From: Streptomyces sp. M92
GTDB taxonomy: Bacteria > Actinomycetota > Actinomycetes > Streptomycetales > Streptomycetaceae
NCBI RefSeq assembly: GCF_028473745.1
Contig: NZ_CP101137.1
Span: 558,001-622,000, forward strand
DNA: 64,000 bases
Direction: 5' to 3'
Every line of letters begins with the position of its first letter. Within the stretch, counting starts at the first letter, position 1. Position numbers and translations under genes: made by a program. This document shows, in pieces, positions 24,293 to 32,122 of the stretch. The notes beneath the pieces were generated by a model, which ran no database searches, had not been told where the DNA came from, and worked only from the letters and a program-made list of their open reading frames with translations.

Positions 24293-25042
24293 GTGACCAA
24301 GGTGGACAACCCGGAAGCGGCCGGGCCGGCATCCGCACACCGCTCCCCCGTCCCGCCGCTCACCGAGCGGCAGCGGGCGCGCCGCCGCCGCATCCTGCAC
24401 GCGACCGCCCGGCTCGCCTGCCGGGGCGGCTTCGAGGCGGTGCAGATGCGCGAGGTCGCGGAGTCCTCGCAGGTCGCCCTCGGCACCCTGTACCGCTACT
24501 TCCCGTCCAAGGTCCATCTGCTGGTCGCGACCATGCAGGACCAGTTGGAGCGGTTGCACGCCGCGCTGCGCAGGAACCCGCCGGCCGGCGAGACGGCCGC
24601 CGACCGGGTGGCGCGGACCCTGATGCGGGCCTTCGAGGCCCTGCAGCGCGAACCACGGCTGGCCGAGGCGATGGCCCGCGCCCTGACCTTCGCCGACCGC
24701 AGCGTCTCCGCCGAGGTCGACCAGGTCTCCCGCCGGACCACGGCGATCATCCTGGACGCCGTGGGCGGCCTGGAGAACCCCACGGCCGAGCAGCTGTCGG
24801 CGGTCCGCGTCATCGAGCACACCTGGCACTCGACCCTGATCGCCTGGCTCTCCGGGCGCGCGTCGATCGCGCAGGTCGGGGTGGACATCGAGACGGTGTG
24901 CCGGCTGATCGAGGTGACGGGGGCCGGGGAGCCCGACGCGGCGGGGGCCGGGCCCGACGTCATGGGAGCCGGGAAGCCCGACGCGGCGGGTACGGGCGAG
25001 CGTGAGCGGACGCACGGGTCCGGGCCGGTTGCCTCCGGGTAA
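24293..25042 (+). CDS. TetR-family repressor, KstR-like
   Basis: A regulator of 249 residues (271 if the GTG at 24227 is used; both starts have partial ribosome sites). The helix-turn-helix and the start of the ligand domain, GGFEAVQMREVAESSQVALG then TLYRYFPSKVHLL, follow mycobacterial KstR closely (KstR: GGYEAVQMRAVADRADVAVG then TLYRYFPSKVHLL, from memory). Later matches are LAEAMARALTFAD, EVDQVSRR and LIAWLSGRAS. KstR controls sterol catabolism and senses a cholesterol-derived CoA thioester. No sterol-degradation genes occur in this window; the divergent neighbours are glycosyltransferase, methyltransferase and toroid genes. The last 30 residues are an internally repeated Gly/Ala/Pro/Asp tail (GEPDAAGAGPDV, GKPDAAGTG). 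The 3' third of the gene is duplicated downstream. Confidence 0.9.
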   Translation: MTKVDNPEAAGPASAHRSPVPPLTERQRARRRRILHATARLACRGGFEAVQMREVAESSQVALGTLYRYFPSKVHLLVATMQDQLERLHAALRRNPPAGETAADRVARTLMRAFEALQREPRLAEAMARALTFADRSVSAEVDQVSRRTTAIILDAVGGLENPTAEQLSAVRVIEHTWHSTLIAWLSGRASIAQVGVDIETVCRLIEVTGAGEPDAAGAGPDVMGAGKPDAAGTGERERTHGSGPVASG

Positions 25043-25280
25043 ACGCGTCACGAGCACACCTGGCACTCGACCCTGATCGCCTGGCTCTCCGGGCGCGCGC
25101 CGATCGCGCAGGTCGGGGTGGACATCGAGACGGTGTGCCGGCTGATCGAGGTGACGGGGGCCGGGGAGCCCGACGCGGCGGGGGCCGGGCCCGACGTCAT
25201 GGGAGCCGGGAAGCCCGACGCGGCGGGTACGGGCGAGCGTGAGCGGACGCACGGGTCCGGGCCGGTTGCCTCCGGGTAAA
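24814..25280 (+). repeat. Tandem duplication of the tetR 3' end (237-bp period)
   Basis: The segment 24814-25043 (from CGAGCACACC to the stop and following AA) recurs at 25051-25280 with one difference by eye in 230 bp (T to C near 25100), separated by a 7-bp spacer CGCGTCA. The second copy is not attached to a start and ends exactly before the cobalamin riboswitch. The near identity points to a recent event. Confidence 0.9.
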
Positions 25281-25440
25281 GTGGCCGCGTCGTCATCACA
25301 CCCGTACGGGGGGAAGCCGGTGCAATTCCGGCGCTGACCCGCAACCGTGAGCCGTCCGTCCCGGGCGGTGAGCCGGACTGCCCCGCGCGGACGTGACCGG
25401 CTCACGTGCCCGGCACCCGCCGGCGCACGGGCACCGTCGA
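25281..25440 (+). ncRNA. Cobalamin (B12) riboswitch
   Basis: The core GGAAGCCGGTGCAATTCC, then GGCGCTGACCCGCAACCGTGA (25312-25350), is the conserved B12-element segment. A GAGCCGG/CCGGCTC helix (25370-25402) closes the 3' part, and GTGCCCG/CGGGCAC (25405-25433) may form the expression platform before the ribosome site of the gene at 25514. Such elements switch off expression when adenosyl- or methylcobalamin binds, so the downstream operon is a B12 operon. Exact ends are approximate. Confidence 0.9.
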
Positions 25441-25513
25441 GGCTTACGGGGCCGAGCCGCCCGGGGGTGCCCCGTGCTGTCCGGCCCCGCACAGGGAAAG
25501 GCACCCGCCGCTC

Positions 25514-26770
25514 ATGAACGTCCGCCGTCGCAGCAGCGCCGCGGCTCTGGCCGCCATAGCCGTGATCGGCGCCGCCGCCGGGCCCGCGGTCGCCGCCGAC
25601 CCGTCGCCGTCCGAGCCGACCGGTACGGCAGCCAGGTCCGGGCTGTACGGGTCCGCCGACCCCCAGTACGACGGTGTCTGGCGCCAGTCACTCGCACTGC
25701 TCGCCCAGGACACGGCGGGCGTCATCCCGTCCTCGCAGGCCGTGAAGTGGCTCACGGACCAGCAGTGCGACAACGGCGCCTTCGCCCCCTTCCGCCCCGA
25801 CCCGGCCAAGGCCTGCGACGCCAAGACCACGGTCGACACCAACAGCACGGCCGCCGCCGTCCAGGCGCTGTGGGCCGTCGGCGGCCACGGCGACGCCGTC
25901 AAGGACGCCCTCGACTGGCTCAAGTCGGTCCAGAACGAGGACGGCGGCTGGGGCTACACCCCCGGCAGCCCCAGCGAGGCCAACTCCACCTCCGTCGTCA
26001 TCGGCGCCCTGACCGCCACGGAGACCGACCCGGAGACGGCGCGGAAGGGCGGCAGGACCCCGTACGACGCCCTGCTGGCCTCCGTCCTGCCCTGTGCGAA
26101 GGACGGCGGCGCCTTCGGCTACCCGGACCAGGACGGCAAGCTGGTCGCCAACGCGGACGCGACCGCCGCCGGTGTGCTCGGCGCGCTCGGCACGGGCCTG
26201 GTCACCGAGGCCGGTGAGAAGACCGCCGACGCCACCTGCACGACCGCGGACAAGCCCACCCGCGAACAGGCCGCCGCAGGCGGCGCCGCGTACCTCGCCG
26301 ACGCCCTCGCGAAGGACGGCCACCTCACGTCGGCCCTCGGCGGCTCCGCCGAGCAGCCCGACTACGGCAACACCGCCGACGCGGTCGTCGCGCTCGCCGC
26401 GCAGGGCGGCGCGGACAAGGCGGCGAAGCCGCTGGCCTGGCTGGAGAAGAACGCCGCGAAGTGGGCGAAGGAGAGCGGCCCGGCCGCCTACGCCCAGCTG
26501 ATCCTCGCCGCCCACGCCACGGGCACCGACCCGCGCGCCTTCGGCGGCACGGACCTGGTGGCGGAGCTGAACGCCACGGGGCCGGCCCCGCAGGGGACGG
26601 CGGCCAAGGACACCGCGAGCGCGAGCAACGACGACGACACGAAGGACGAGAAGGACCAGGAGAAGGACGACTCCGGCTTCGGCGTCTGGTGGTTCGTCGG
26701 CGTCTGCCTGCTCTTCGGCATCGGCATCGGCTTCCTCCTCAGCGGCCGCAACAAGAAGCGGCAGCCGTGA
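25514..26770 (+). CDS. Secreted alpha/alpha-toroid protein, membrane-anchored; candidate cobalamin-binding alpha-domain
   Basis: A 418-residue protein: signal peptide (residues 1-28, ending AVAA), six helical-hairpin repeats (about 55-350), an acidic linker (DDDTKDEKDQEKDD) and a C-terminal membrane segment VWWFVGVCLLFGIGIGFLL followed by a basic tail. The repeats contain DTNSTAAAVQALWAVG, WLKSVQNEDGGWGYTPG, NADATAAGVLGALG and GNTADAVVALAAQG, the prenyltransferase/squalene-oxidase pattern that is also the fold of the alpha-domain of human intrinsic factor and transcobalamin (repeated DTxAxAxLAL). Four Cys (85, 101, 194, 242) could form two disulfides. First gene under the cobalamin riboswitch; the next gene overlaps by 4 bp. 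A role in B12 capture is my inference from fold and context. Confidence 0.88.
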   Translation: MNVRRRSSAAALAAIAVIGAAAGPAVAADPSPSEPTGTAARSGLYGSADPQYDGVWRQSLALLAQDTAGVIPSSQAVKWLTDQQCDNGAFAPFRPDPAKACDAKTTVDTNSTAAAVQALWAVGGHGDAVKDALDWLKSVQNEDGGWGYTPGSPSEANSTSVVIGALTATETDPETARKGGRTPYDALLASVLPCAKDGGAFGYPDQDGKLVANADATAAGVLGALGTGLVTEAGEKTADATCTTADKPTREQAAAGGAAYLADALAKDGHLTSALGGSAEQPDYGNTADAVVALAAQGGADKAAKPLAWLEKNAAKWAKESGPAAYAQLILAAHATGTDPRAFGGTDLVAELNATGPAPQGTAAKDTASASNDDDTKDEKDQEKDDSGFGVWWFVGVCLLFGIGIGFLLSGRNKKRQP

Positions 26771-27423
26771 CCCGCCGCGCCGTACTCCTCTTCCTGGCCG
26801 CGTTCCTGCTGATCGGGACCGCGGGCCAGGCACAGGCCGCCGGTTACCGCTACTGGTCCTTCTGGGACCGGGACGGCGACAAGTGGGTCTACGCCACCCA
26901 GGGCCCGTCGCTCGCCCGCCCCTCCGACGGCGACGTCCAGGGCTTCCGTTTCGCGGTGAGCGCGAACTCGGGCGACGCGGCCCAGCCCCGTGGCACGGCG
27001 GACTTCGCCTCGATCTGCGCGAAGACACCGGCCGAGGACGGCACCAAGCGCGTCGCGCTGGTCCTGGACTTCGGCACCGCGTCCGACGCCCCGCCCGGCG
27101 AGACCCCGCCGGCCGCGCGGACGGCCTGCGCCCAGGTCTCCGCCGACGCGACGACGGCCGACGCCCTGGCCGCCGTGGCGGACCCGCTCCGCTACAACAA
27201 CAGCGCCCTGCTGTGCGCGATCGCGGGCTACCCGAAGTCGGGCTGCGGGGAACAGGTGGCGGAGCAGGACCCGACGAGCACCCCGAAGCAGCAGCCCGCC
27301 GCGGACGCCGGCGACGACGAGGACGGCCCGTCGGTCGGCCTCTACGCGGGCATCGCCCTCGTGGCGGCCCTGGCCGGAGCGGCGACCTGGCAGGCGAGGC
27401 GGCGCAGGAATGCGTCCGACTGA
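26767..27423 (+). CDS. SCO2322-family surface protein; candidate transcobalamin beta-domain-like partner
   Basis: A 218-residue protein: signal peptide (cleavage near residue 24, GQAQA), an extracellular domain, and a C-terminal membrane helix (GLYAGIALVAALAGAATW, residues 191-208) with an RRRR stop. The domain begins YRYWSFWDRDGDKWVYATQG then PSLARPSDGDVQGFRF (residues 27-62). This aromatic start followed by a DGD-x-x-x-FRF turn is what DUF4430, the transcobalamin C-terminal-like domain, shows (YW..Y.NG ... GDxxxWRY). Four Cys (84, 121, 150, 160) suit disulfides. Starts at GTG 26767 inside the stop of the toroid gene. Known family name is only SCO2322; similarity to the beta-domain is my inference. 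Confidence 0.85.
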   Translation: MTRRAVLLFLAAFLLIGTAGQAQAAGYRYWSFWDRDGDKWVYATQGPSLARPSDGDVQGFRFAVSANSGDAAQPRGTADFASICAKTPAEDGTKRVALVLDFGTASDAPPGETPPAARTACAQVSADATTADALAAVADPLRYNNSALLCAIAGYPKSGCGEQVAEQDPTSTPKQQPAADAGDDEDGPSVGLYAGIALVAALAGAATWQARRRRNASD

Positions 27424-28588
27424 CCCTGCGGACATCCGTGCCGCCGGGGCGTCGAGGATCGCCCCGCGCGAGCCCGGCCGAGCACGGGGGAGGGCGGCCC
27501 CGGGCGGCGGGGCCCTCCACCCCGGCGCCTGGTGGCTCTGGGCGCTGGCCCTCGGCACCGCCGCCACCCGCACCACCAACCCCCTGCTCCTCGCCCTCCT
27601 CGTCGCCGTCTCCGCCTACGTGGTCGTCACCCGCCGCCCCCACGCCCCCTGGTCCCGCTCCTACGGCGCCTTCGTCAAGCTCGCCCTCGCCGTCCTCGTC
27701 ATCCGCCTCCTCTTCACCACGTTCCTGGGCTCCCCCATCCCCGGCACCCACACCCTCCTCACCCTCCCCGAAGTCCCCCTCCCCGACTGGGCGCAGGGCA
27801 TCCGCCTCGGCGGACGGGTCACCGCCGAGGGCCTCACCTTCGCCCTGTACGACGCGATGAAGCTGGCCACCCTCCTCATCTGCGTCGGCGCCGCGAACGC
27901 CCTCGCCAATCCCTCCCGCCTTCTCAAGTCCCTCCCCGGCGCCCTGTACGAGATGGGTGTCGCGGTCGTCGTCGCCCTCACCTTCGCCCCGAACCTCATC
28001 GCCGACGTCCAGCGCCTGCGCGCCGCCCGCCGCCTGCGCGGCCGCCCCGACCGCGGCGTACGGGGCCTGCTCCAGGTCGGACTGCCGGTGCTGGAGGGCG
28101 CCCTGGAGCGTTCCGTCGCCCTCGCCGCCGCGATGGACGCCCGCGGCTACGGCCGTACCGCCCAGGTCCCGGCCGCCGTTCGCCGGACCACCGCCGCGCT
28201 CACCCTCGCGGGACTGCTCGGCGTCTGCGCGGGGACGTACGGGCTGCTGACCGCGGCGGGTGGCACGTACGGCGTCCCGGTGCTCCTGATCGGTGTCGCC
28301 GCCGCCCTCGCCGGACTGTGGCTCGGCGGCCGCCGGACGGTGCGCACCCGCTACCGCCCGGACCGCTGGGACGCCCGCGCCTGGCTGGTCACCGCCTCCG
28401 GCGCGGCCGTCGCGGCGCTGATGTTCCTCGCCGCCGCCCGCGACCCGGCGGCCCTGCACCCGGGCGTGGTCCCGCTGGAGGCCCCGGACCTCCCCCTGGG
28501 GCCGGCGGCGGCCGTACTGATCGGCCTGCTCCCGGCGTTCGTCACCCCCGCCCCCGACCACCCCGCACCCGCCAAGGAGCCGTCGTGA
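27410..28588 (+). CDS. ECF transporter T component (EcfT/CbiQ-like)
   Basis: A 392-residue membrane protein, longer than the usual 250-300 because of extra C-terminal segments. The EcfT coupling signatures are present: the cytoplasmic helices LRAARRLRGRP (about residue 203) and MDARGYGRTAQ (about 243), the two Ala-Arg-Gly motifs that contact the ATPases. Four to five membrane segments precede them (WWLWALALGTAATRTTNPL; LALAVLVIRLLFTTFLG). It overlaps the SCO2322-type gene by 14 bp and the ATPase gene by 4 bp. Through the riboswitch it belongs to a B12 uptake system, transferring conformational change from ATPases to the S component. Confidence 0.9.
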   Translation: MRPTDPADIRAAGASRIAPREPGRARGRAAPGGGALHPGAWWLWALALGTAATRTTNPLLLALLVAVSAYVVVTRRPHAPWSRSYGAFVKLALAVLVIRLLFTTFLGSPIPGTHTLLTLPEVPLPDWAQGIRLGGRVTAEGLTFALYDAMKLATLLICVGAANALANPSRLLKSLPGALYEMGVAVVVALTFAPNLIADVQRLRAARRLRGRPDRGVRGLLQVGLPVLEGALERSVALAAAMDARGYGRTAQVPAAVRRTTAALTLAGLLGVCAGTYGLLTAAGGTYGVPVLLIGVAAALAGLWLGGRRTVRTRYRPDRWDARAWLVTASGAAVAALMFLAAARDPAALHPGVVPLEAPDLPLGPAAAVLIGLLPAFVTPAPDHPAPAKEPS

Positions 28589-30276
28589 TCCGCTTCGAGG
28601 ACGTATCGGTCATGTACGACGGTGCGACCGAACCCACCGTCCGGGGCATCGACTTCGAGGTCCCCGAGGGCGAACTCGTGCTGCTCGCCGGCCCGTCCGG
28701 GGTCGGCAAGTCCACCGTCCTCGGCGCGGTCAGCGGCCTGGTCCCGCACTTCACCGGCGGCACGCTGAGCGGCCGGGTCACGGTCGCCGGCCGCGACACC
28801 CGCACCCACAAGCCGCGCGAACTGGCCGACGTCGTGGGCACCGTCGGCCAGGACCCGCTGTCCCACTTCGTGACGGACACCGTCGAGGACGAGCTCGCCT
28901 ACGGCATGGAGTCACTGGGCCTGCCCCCGGACGTGATGCGCCGCCGCGTCGAGGAGACCCTCGACCTGCTGGGCCTGTCCGACCTCCGCTCCCGCCCCAT
29001 CGCCACGCTCTCCGGCGGCCAGCAGCAGCGGGTCGCCATCGGCTCGGTCCTCACCCCGCACCCGGACGTACTGGTCCTGGACGAGCCGACCTCCGCCCTC
29101 GACCCGGCCGCCGCGGAGGAGGTCCTGGCGGTCCTCCAGCGCCTGGTCCACGACCTCGGGACGACGGTCCTGATGGCCGAGCACCGCCTGGAACGGGTCA
29201 TCCAGTACGCCGACCAGGTCGTCCTGCTCCCGGCCCCCGGCGCGCCGCCGCTGCTGGGCCCCCCGGCGGAGGTGATGGCCGTGTCCCCGGTGTACCCGCC
29301 GGTGGTGGACCTGGGCCGGCTGGCGGGCTGGTCCCCGCTGCCCCTGACCATCCGGGACGCCCGCCGCCGCGCGGCCCCGCTGCGGGATCGGCTGGCCGGC
29401 CGGGAGATACCGGGCCACACCCCACCGGCCGCCGCGCTTCCCGCGCCCCCCGCGCTCCGGCCCCCCGCCTCCCGCCGGTGGCGGCGCGGCAAGCGGGCAA
29501 GAACGTCCGCCGCCTCCACCACCCCCTACGCCGCCGAGGTCCGTTCCCTCGCCGTCCGCCGCGACCGCATCCGGGCCCTGCGCGGCGTCGACCTCACCGT
29601 CTCCCCCGGCGAGACGGTCGCCCTCATGGGCCGCAACGGCGCCGGGAAGTCCACCCTCCTCTCCGCCCTCGTCGGCCTGGTCGAACCGTCCGCCGGTTCG
29701 GTCCGCGCCGGTGACGCGGTGCCGCACCGCACGGCCCCCCGCGACCTCGTACGCCGCGTGGGCCTGGTCCCGCAGGAGCCGCGCGACCTGCTGTACGCCG
29801 ACACGGTCGCCGCCGAGTGCGCGGCCGCCGACCGGGACGCGGAGGCGGCCCCCGGCACCTGCCGCGCCCTGCTCACCGAACTGCTCCCGGGCGTCACCGA
29901 CGACACCCACCCCCGCGACCTCTCCGAGGGCCAGCGCCTCACCCTCGCCCTCTCCGTCGTCCTGACCGCCCGCCCGCCCCTTCTCCTCCTGGACGAGCCG
30001 ACCCGCGGCCTGGACTACGCGGCGAAGGCCCGGCTGGCCGGCGTCCTGCGCTCCCTCGCCGCCGAGGGGCACGCGATCGTGCTGGCCACACACGACGTGG
30101 AACTGGCGGCCGAGCTGGCCCACCGGGTGGTGCTGCTCGCGGAGGGCGAGGTGATCGCCGACGGTCCGGCGGCGGACGTGGTGGTGGCCTCCCCGTCCTT
30201 CGCACCGCAGGTCGCCAAGGTACTGGCGCCGCGCAAGTGGCTCACGGTCGCGCAGGTACGGGAGGCACTGGCATGA
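28585..30276 (+). CDS. ECF transporter fused A-A' ATPase
   Basis: A 563-residue protein with two ABC ATPase domains in one chain. Domain 1: Walker A GPSGVGKST (about residue 36), signature LSGGQQQRVAIGS, Walker B VLVLDEPTSALD, H-loop MAEHRLE. A Pro/Arg-rich linker follows (about 270-310). Domain 2: Walker A GRNGAGKST (about 350), degenerate signature LSEGQRLTLALS, Walker B LLLLDEPTRGLD, H-loop LATHDVELAAELAHR. One chain thus supplies both EcfA and EcfA'. Start GTG 28585 overlaps the T-component stop, and the stop overlaps the S-component ATG, so translation is coupled throughout. Confidence 0.94.
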   Translation: MIRFEDVSVMYDGATEPTVRGIDFEVPEGELVLLAGPSGVGKSTVLGAVSGLVPHFTGGTLSGRVTVAGRDTRTHKPRELADVVGTVGQDPLSHFVTDTVEDELAYGMESLGLPPDVMRRRVEETLDLLGLSDLRSRPIATLSGGQQQRVAIGSVLTPHPDVLVLDEPTSALDPAAAEEVLAVLQRLVHDLGTTVLMAEHRLERVIQYADQVVLLPAPGAPPLLGPPAEVMAVSPVYPPVVDLGRLAGWSPLPLTIRDARRRAAPLRDRLAGREIPGHTPPAAALPAPPALRPPASRRWRRGKRARTSAASTTPYAAEVRSLAVRRDRIRALRGVDLTVSPGETVALMGRNGAGKSTLLSALVGLVEPSAGSVRAGDAVPHRTAPRDLVRRVGLVPQEPRDLLYADTVAAECAAADRDAEAAPGTCRALLTELLPGVTDDTHPRDLSEGQRLTLALSVVLTARPPLLLLDEPTRGLDYAAKARLAGVLRSLAAEGHAIVLATHDVELAAELAHRVVLLAEGEVIADGPAADVVVASPSFAPQVAKVLAPRKWLTVAQVREALA

Positions 30277-31124
30277 CCGGCGGCCCCCCTCCCCAGCGCC
30301 AGGCTCGCGCGGTACGTCTCGGCCCCCGCTCGGTCGCCGCCCTCGTGCTGGTCAGCGCGGTCGGGGTGGCGGGCTTCGGCTGGCCGTTCCTGGCCCCGCC
30401 GGACGCGTCCCTGAACGCGCACGCGCAGGACGCGCCGTGGCTGTTCGCGGGCCTGCTGGTGCTACTGGTGGCCGTGGTGGCGGCGACGATCTCGGAGTCG
30501 GGCCTCGGTCCCAAGGCGGTGGCGATGCTCGGCGTCCTGGCGGCGGCGGGCGCGGCACTGCGCCCGATCGGCGCGGGGACGGCCGGTCTGGAGCCGATGT
30601 TCTTCCTCATGGTCCTCAGCGGCCGGGTCCTCGGCCCAGGCTTCGGCTTCGTCCTCGGCTCGGTCACGATGTTCGCGTCCGCGCTGCTCACCGGCGGGGT
30701 GGGGCCGTGGATGCCGTTTCAGATGCTGTCGATGGGCTGGTTCACGATGGGCGCGGGCCTGCTGCCGGGCCCCGACCGGCTGCGCGGCCGCACGGAACTG
30801 CTCATGCTGGCCGCGTACGGTTTCCTGGCCGCGTTCGCGTACGGCACGGTCATGAACCTGGCGGGCTGGACGTTCATGAACACGCTCGCCTCGAACATCG
30901 CCTTCGACCCGGACGCGTCGATCCCCGACAACCTGGCCCGCTTCGTCGCCTACTGCCTGGCCACGTCCCTCGGCTGGGACGGGGGCCGCGCCGCCATGAC
31001 GGTCGTCCTGACCCTCACGCTCGGCACCCCGCTCCTCAAGGCGCTGCGCCGGGCGACCCGCCGGGCGGCCTTCGAGGCGCCGGTCACGTTCGAGAAGGCC
31101 GGCGAGGTGAGCCGCCCCACGTGA
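30273..31124 (+). CDS. ECF transporter S component, predicted cobalamin-specific (CbrT-like)
   Basis: A 283-residue membrane protein with six hydrophobic segments. The block GVGPWMPFQMLSMGWFTMGA (about residue 145) and GRVLGPGFGFVLGSVTMFAS are typical of ECF substrate-binding subunits of the CbrT group. An extra cytoplasmic tail of about 25 residues is present. The specificity for B12 is not read from the protein alone but from the riboswitch at the operon head and the toroid / SCO2322 surface pair. ATG 30273 overlaps the ATPase stop by 4 bp. It is the last gene of the operon; a small hairpin follows. Confidence 0.88.
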   Translation: MTGGPPPQRQARAVRLGPRSVAALVLVSAVGVAGFGWPFLAPPDASLNAHAQDAPWLFAGLLVLLVAVVAATISESGLGPKAVAMLGVLAAAGAALRPIGAGTAGLEPMFFLMVLSGRVLGPGFGFVLGSVTMFASALLTGGVGPWMPFQMLSMGWFTMGAGLLPGPDRLRGRTELLMLAAYGFLAAFAYGTVMNLAGWTFMNTLASNIAFDPDASIPDNLARFVAYCLATSLGWDGGRAAMTVVLTLTLGTPLLKALRRATRRAAFEAPVTFEKAGEVSRPT

Positions 31125-31134
31125 CGTGGTTCAC

Positions 31135-31153
31135 CTACGAAGCGTCTTCGTAG
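31135..31153 (+). terminator. Short hairpin after the ECF operon
   Basis: CTACGAA-GCGTC-TTCGTAG, a perfect 7-bp stem 10 bp after the S-component stop. No T-run follows, so termination is uncertain. Confidence 0.45.
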
Positions 31154-31320
31154 CCGACGCCCGTGCGGCGAGCGGGCCACGCCGCCCGGGACGGAGCACG
31201 CTCCACCCGCGCCTACGACCACGCTTAGCAAAAGGGACGATTGCGGACGACTGTCCCGCCTGTTTCTCTGAACCAGTCGCCAGGCAGCGACACCCCCCGT
31301 CCCCGACGAAAGGCCCTTCG

Positions 31321-31734
31321 TTGACCGCCGCCTCCCTCCTCCGCTCCGTCGCCACCCCGAAGAAGGCCCTCGCGGGCGCCGCCCTGGCCGCGGCCACCTG
31401 CGGCTCGCTGATCGCCGCCGCGCCCGCGCAGGCCGCGACGCCGGCCTCCTCGGCACAGGCGACCGCGAAGAAGATGATCGGCGACTCGGCCGAATACCAG
31501 TGCTTCTCGAAGATCGTCGACCACGAGAGCGACTGGAACGTCAACGCCACCAACTCCTCCAGCGGCGCCTACGGCCTGGTCCAGGCCCTGCCGGGCTCGA
31601 AGATGGCCTCGGCCGGTTCCGACTGGAAGACCAACGCGGCCACCCAGATCGAGTGGGGTCTGGACTACATGAAGGACCGCTACGGCAGCGCCTGCGACGC
31701 GTGGAGCTTCTGGCAGTCCAACGGCTGGTACTGA
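31321..31734 (+). CDS. Secreted transglycosylase-like (SLT/lysozyme-fold) protein
   Basis: A 137-residue secreted protein. The signal peptide spans about residues 1-38 (ALAGAALAAATCGSLIAAAP, cleaved after AQAA). The mature part carries the catalytic Glu region CFSKIVDHESDWNVNATNSS (Glu near residue 66), then SGAYGLVQALPGSKMASAG and WGLDYMKDRYG, which is the SLT fold of small Streptomyces wall-lytic transglycosylases. It should cut glycan strands of peptidoglycan. The start is TTG 31321, preceded by GAAAGG; no better start exists in frame. It follows a 196-bp leader without other genes and ends at a clear terminator. Confidence 0.87.
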   Translation: MTAASLLRSVATPKKALAGAALAAATCGSLIAAAPAQAATPASSAQATAKKMIGDSAEYQCFSKIVDHESDWNVNATNSSSGAYGLVQALPGSKMASAGSDWKTNAATQIEWGLDYMKDRYGSACDAWSFWQSNGWY

Positions 31735-31774
31735 CCCGGCCGACACGACCGGCACCCCGCTCCCCCCGTACCGA

Positions 31775-31808
31775 AGGCGGCGACCCCTGATCCCCGGGGT
31801 CGCCGTCT
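31775..31808. terminator. Terminator hairpin
   Basis: AGGCGGCGACCCC pairs with GGGGTCGCCGTCTT around a TGATCCCC loop, 40 bp after the transglycosylase stop and facing the convergent antitoxin remnant. The + strand ends in CTTC. Confidence 0.75.
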
Positions 31809-31823
31809 TCGTGTGTCCGGGGA

Positions 31824-32041
31824 TCAGAGCGGAACCGCGCTCTCCTCCTCACCCACCTCGACGCCGAAATTCGCGGCGAGGTACGCGCGCGTCCTCTCGG
31901 CCCGCGCCCGACGCTCCCCCGCCGTCCAGGTCGGCTCCGCAAACTCCTGCACCAGGGACGGAATCGACATCCCCCGCGCCTCCGCGATCACTGCCAACCG
32001 GTCCCGCACCTCGGCCGGGACCCGATCATCGCAACGCTCAT
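31824..32041 (-). pseudogene. Frameshifted antitoxin-like gene remnant
   Basis: In one frame a start ATG at 32041 gives MSVAMIGSRP and then diverges; in the neighbouring frame the sequence continues RVPAEVRDRLAVIAEARGMS then IPSLVQEFAEPTW, AERTRAYLAANFGVEV. The joined reading MSVAM..RVPAEVRDRLA has the look of a ribbon-helix-helix antitoxin N-terminus, so one indel near 32025 probably broke the gene. Several residues in the remaining frame are also unusual (IPSL, AEPTW). The toxin expected downstream is missing; that position holds the transglycosylase. It could still be read from a downstream GTG, but then lacks the DNA-binding strand. Confidence 0.55.
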
Positions 32042-32122
32042 AGGCGGAGTATGAGCCCGTGTCCGCTCCCGCGGGCCAAAGGAGTCGCCCGTCGGACAGC
32101 CCAGCCGCGAGATCATCGCGCC

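Noticed and set aside
24248..25504. A 418-codon minus-strand frame covering the tetR duplication and riboswitch
   Set aside because: It is antisense to the KstR-like gene; the repeated peptide reflects only the DNA duplication.
25514..26770. Terpene (squalene-hopene type) cyclase
   Set aside because: It is secreted and membrane-anchored, lacks the DXDD motif and sits in a B12 transport operon, so catalytic cyclisation is unlikely.
31154..31320. Possible c-di-AMP (ydaO) riboswitch before the transglycosylase-like gene
   Set aside because: Such elements often control wall hydrolases in Streptomyces, but the conserved GGGGAACC and GGGGTGAA segments are absent.
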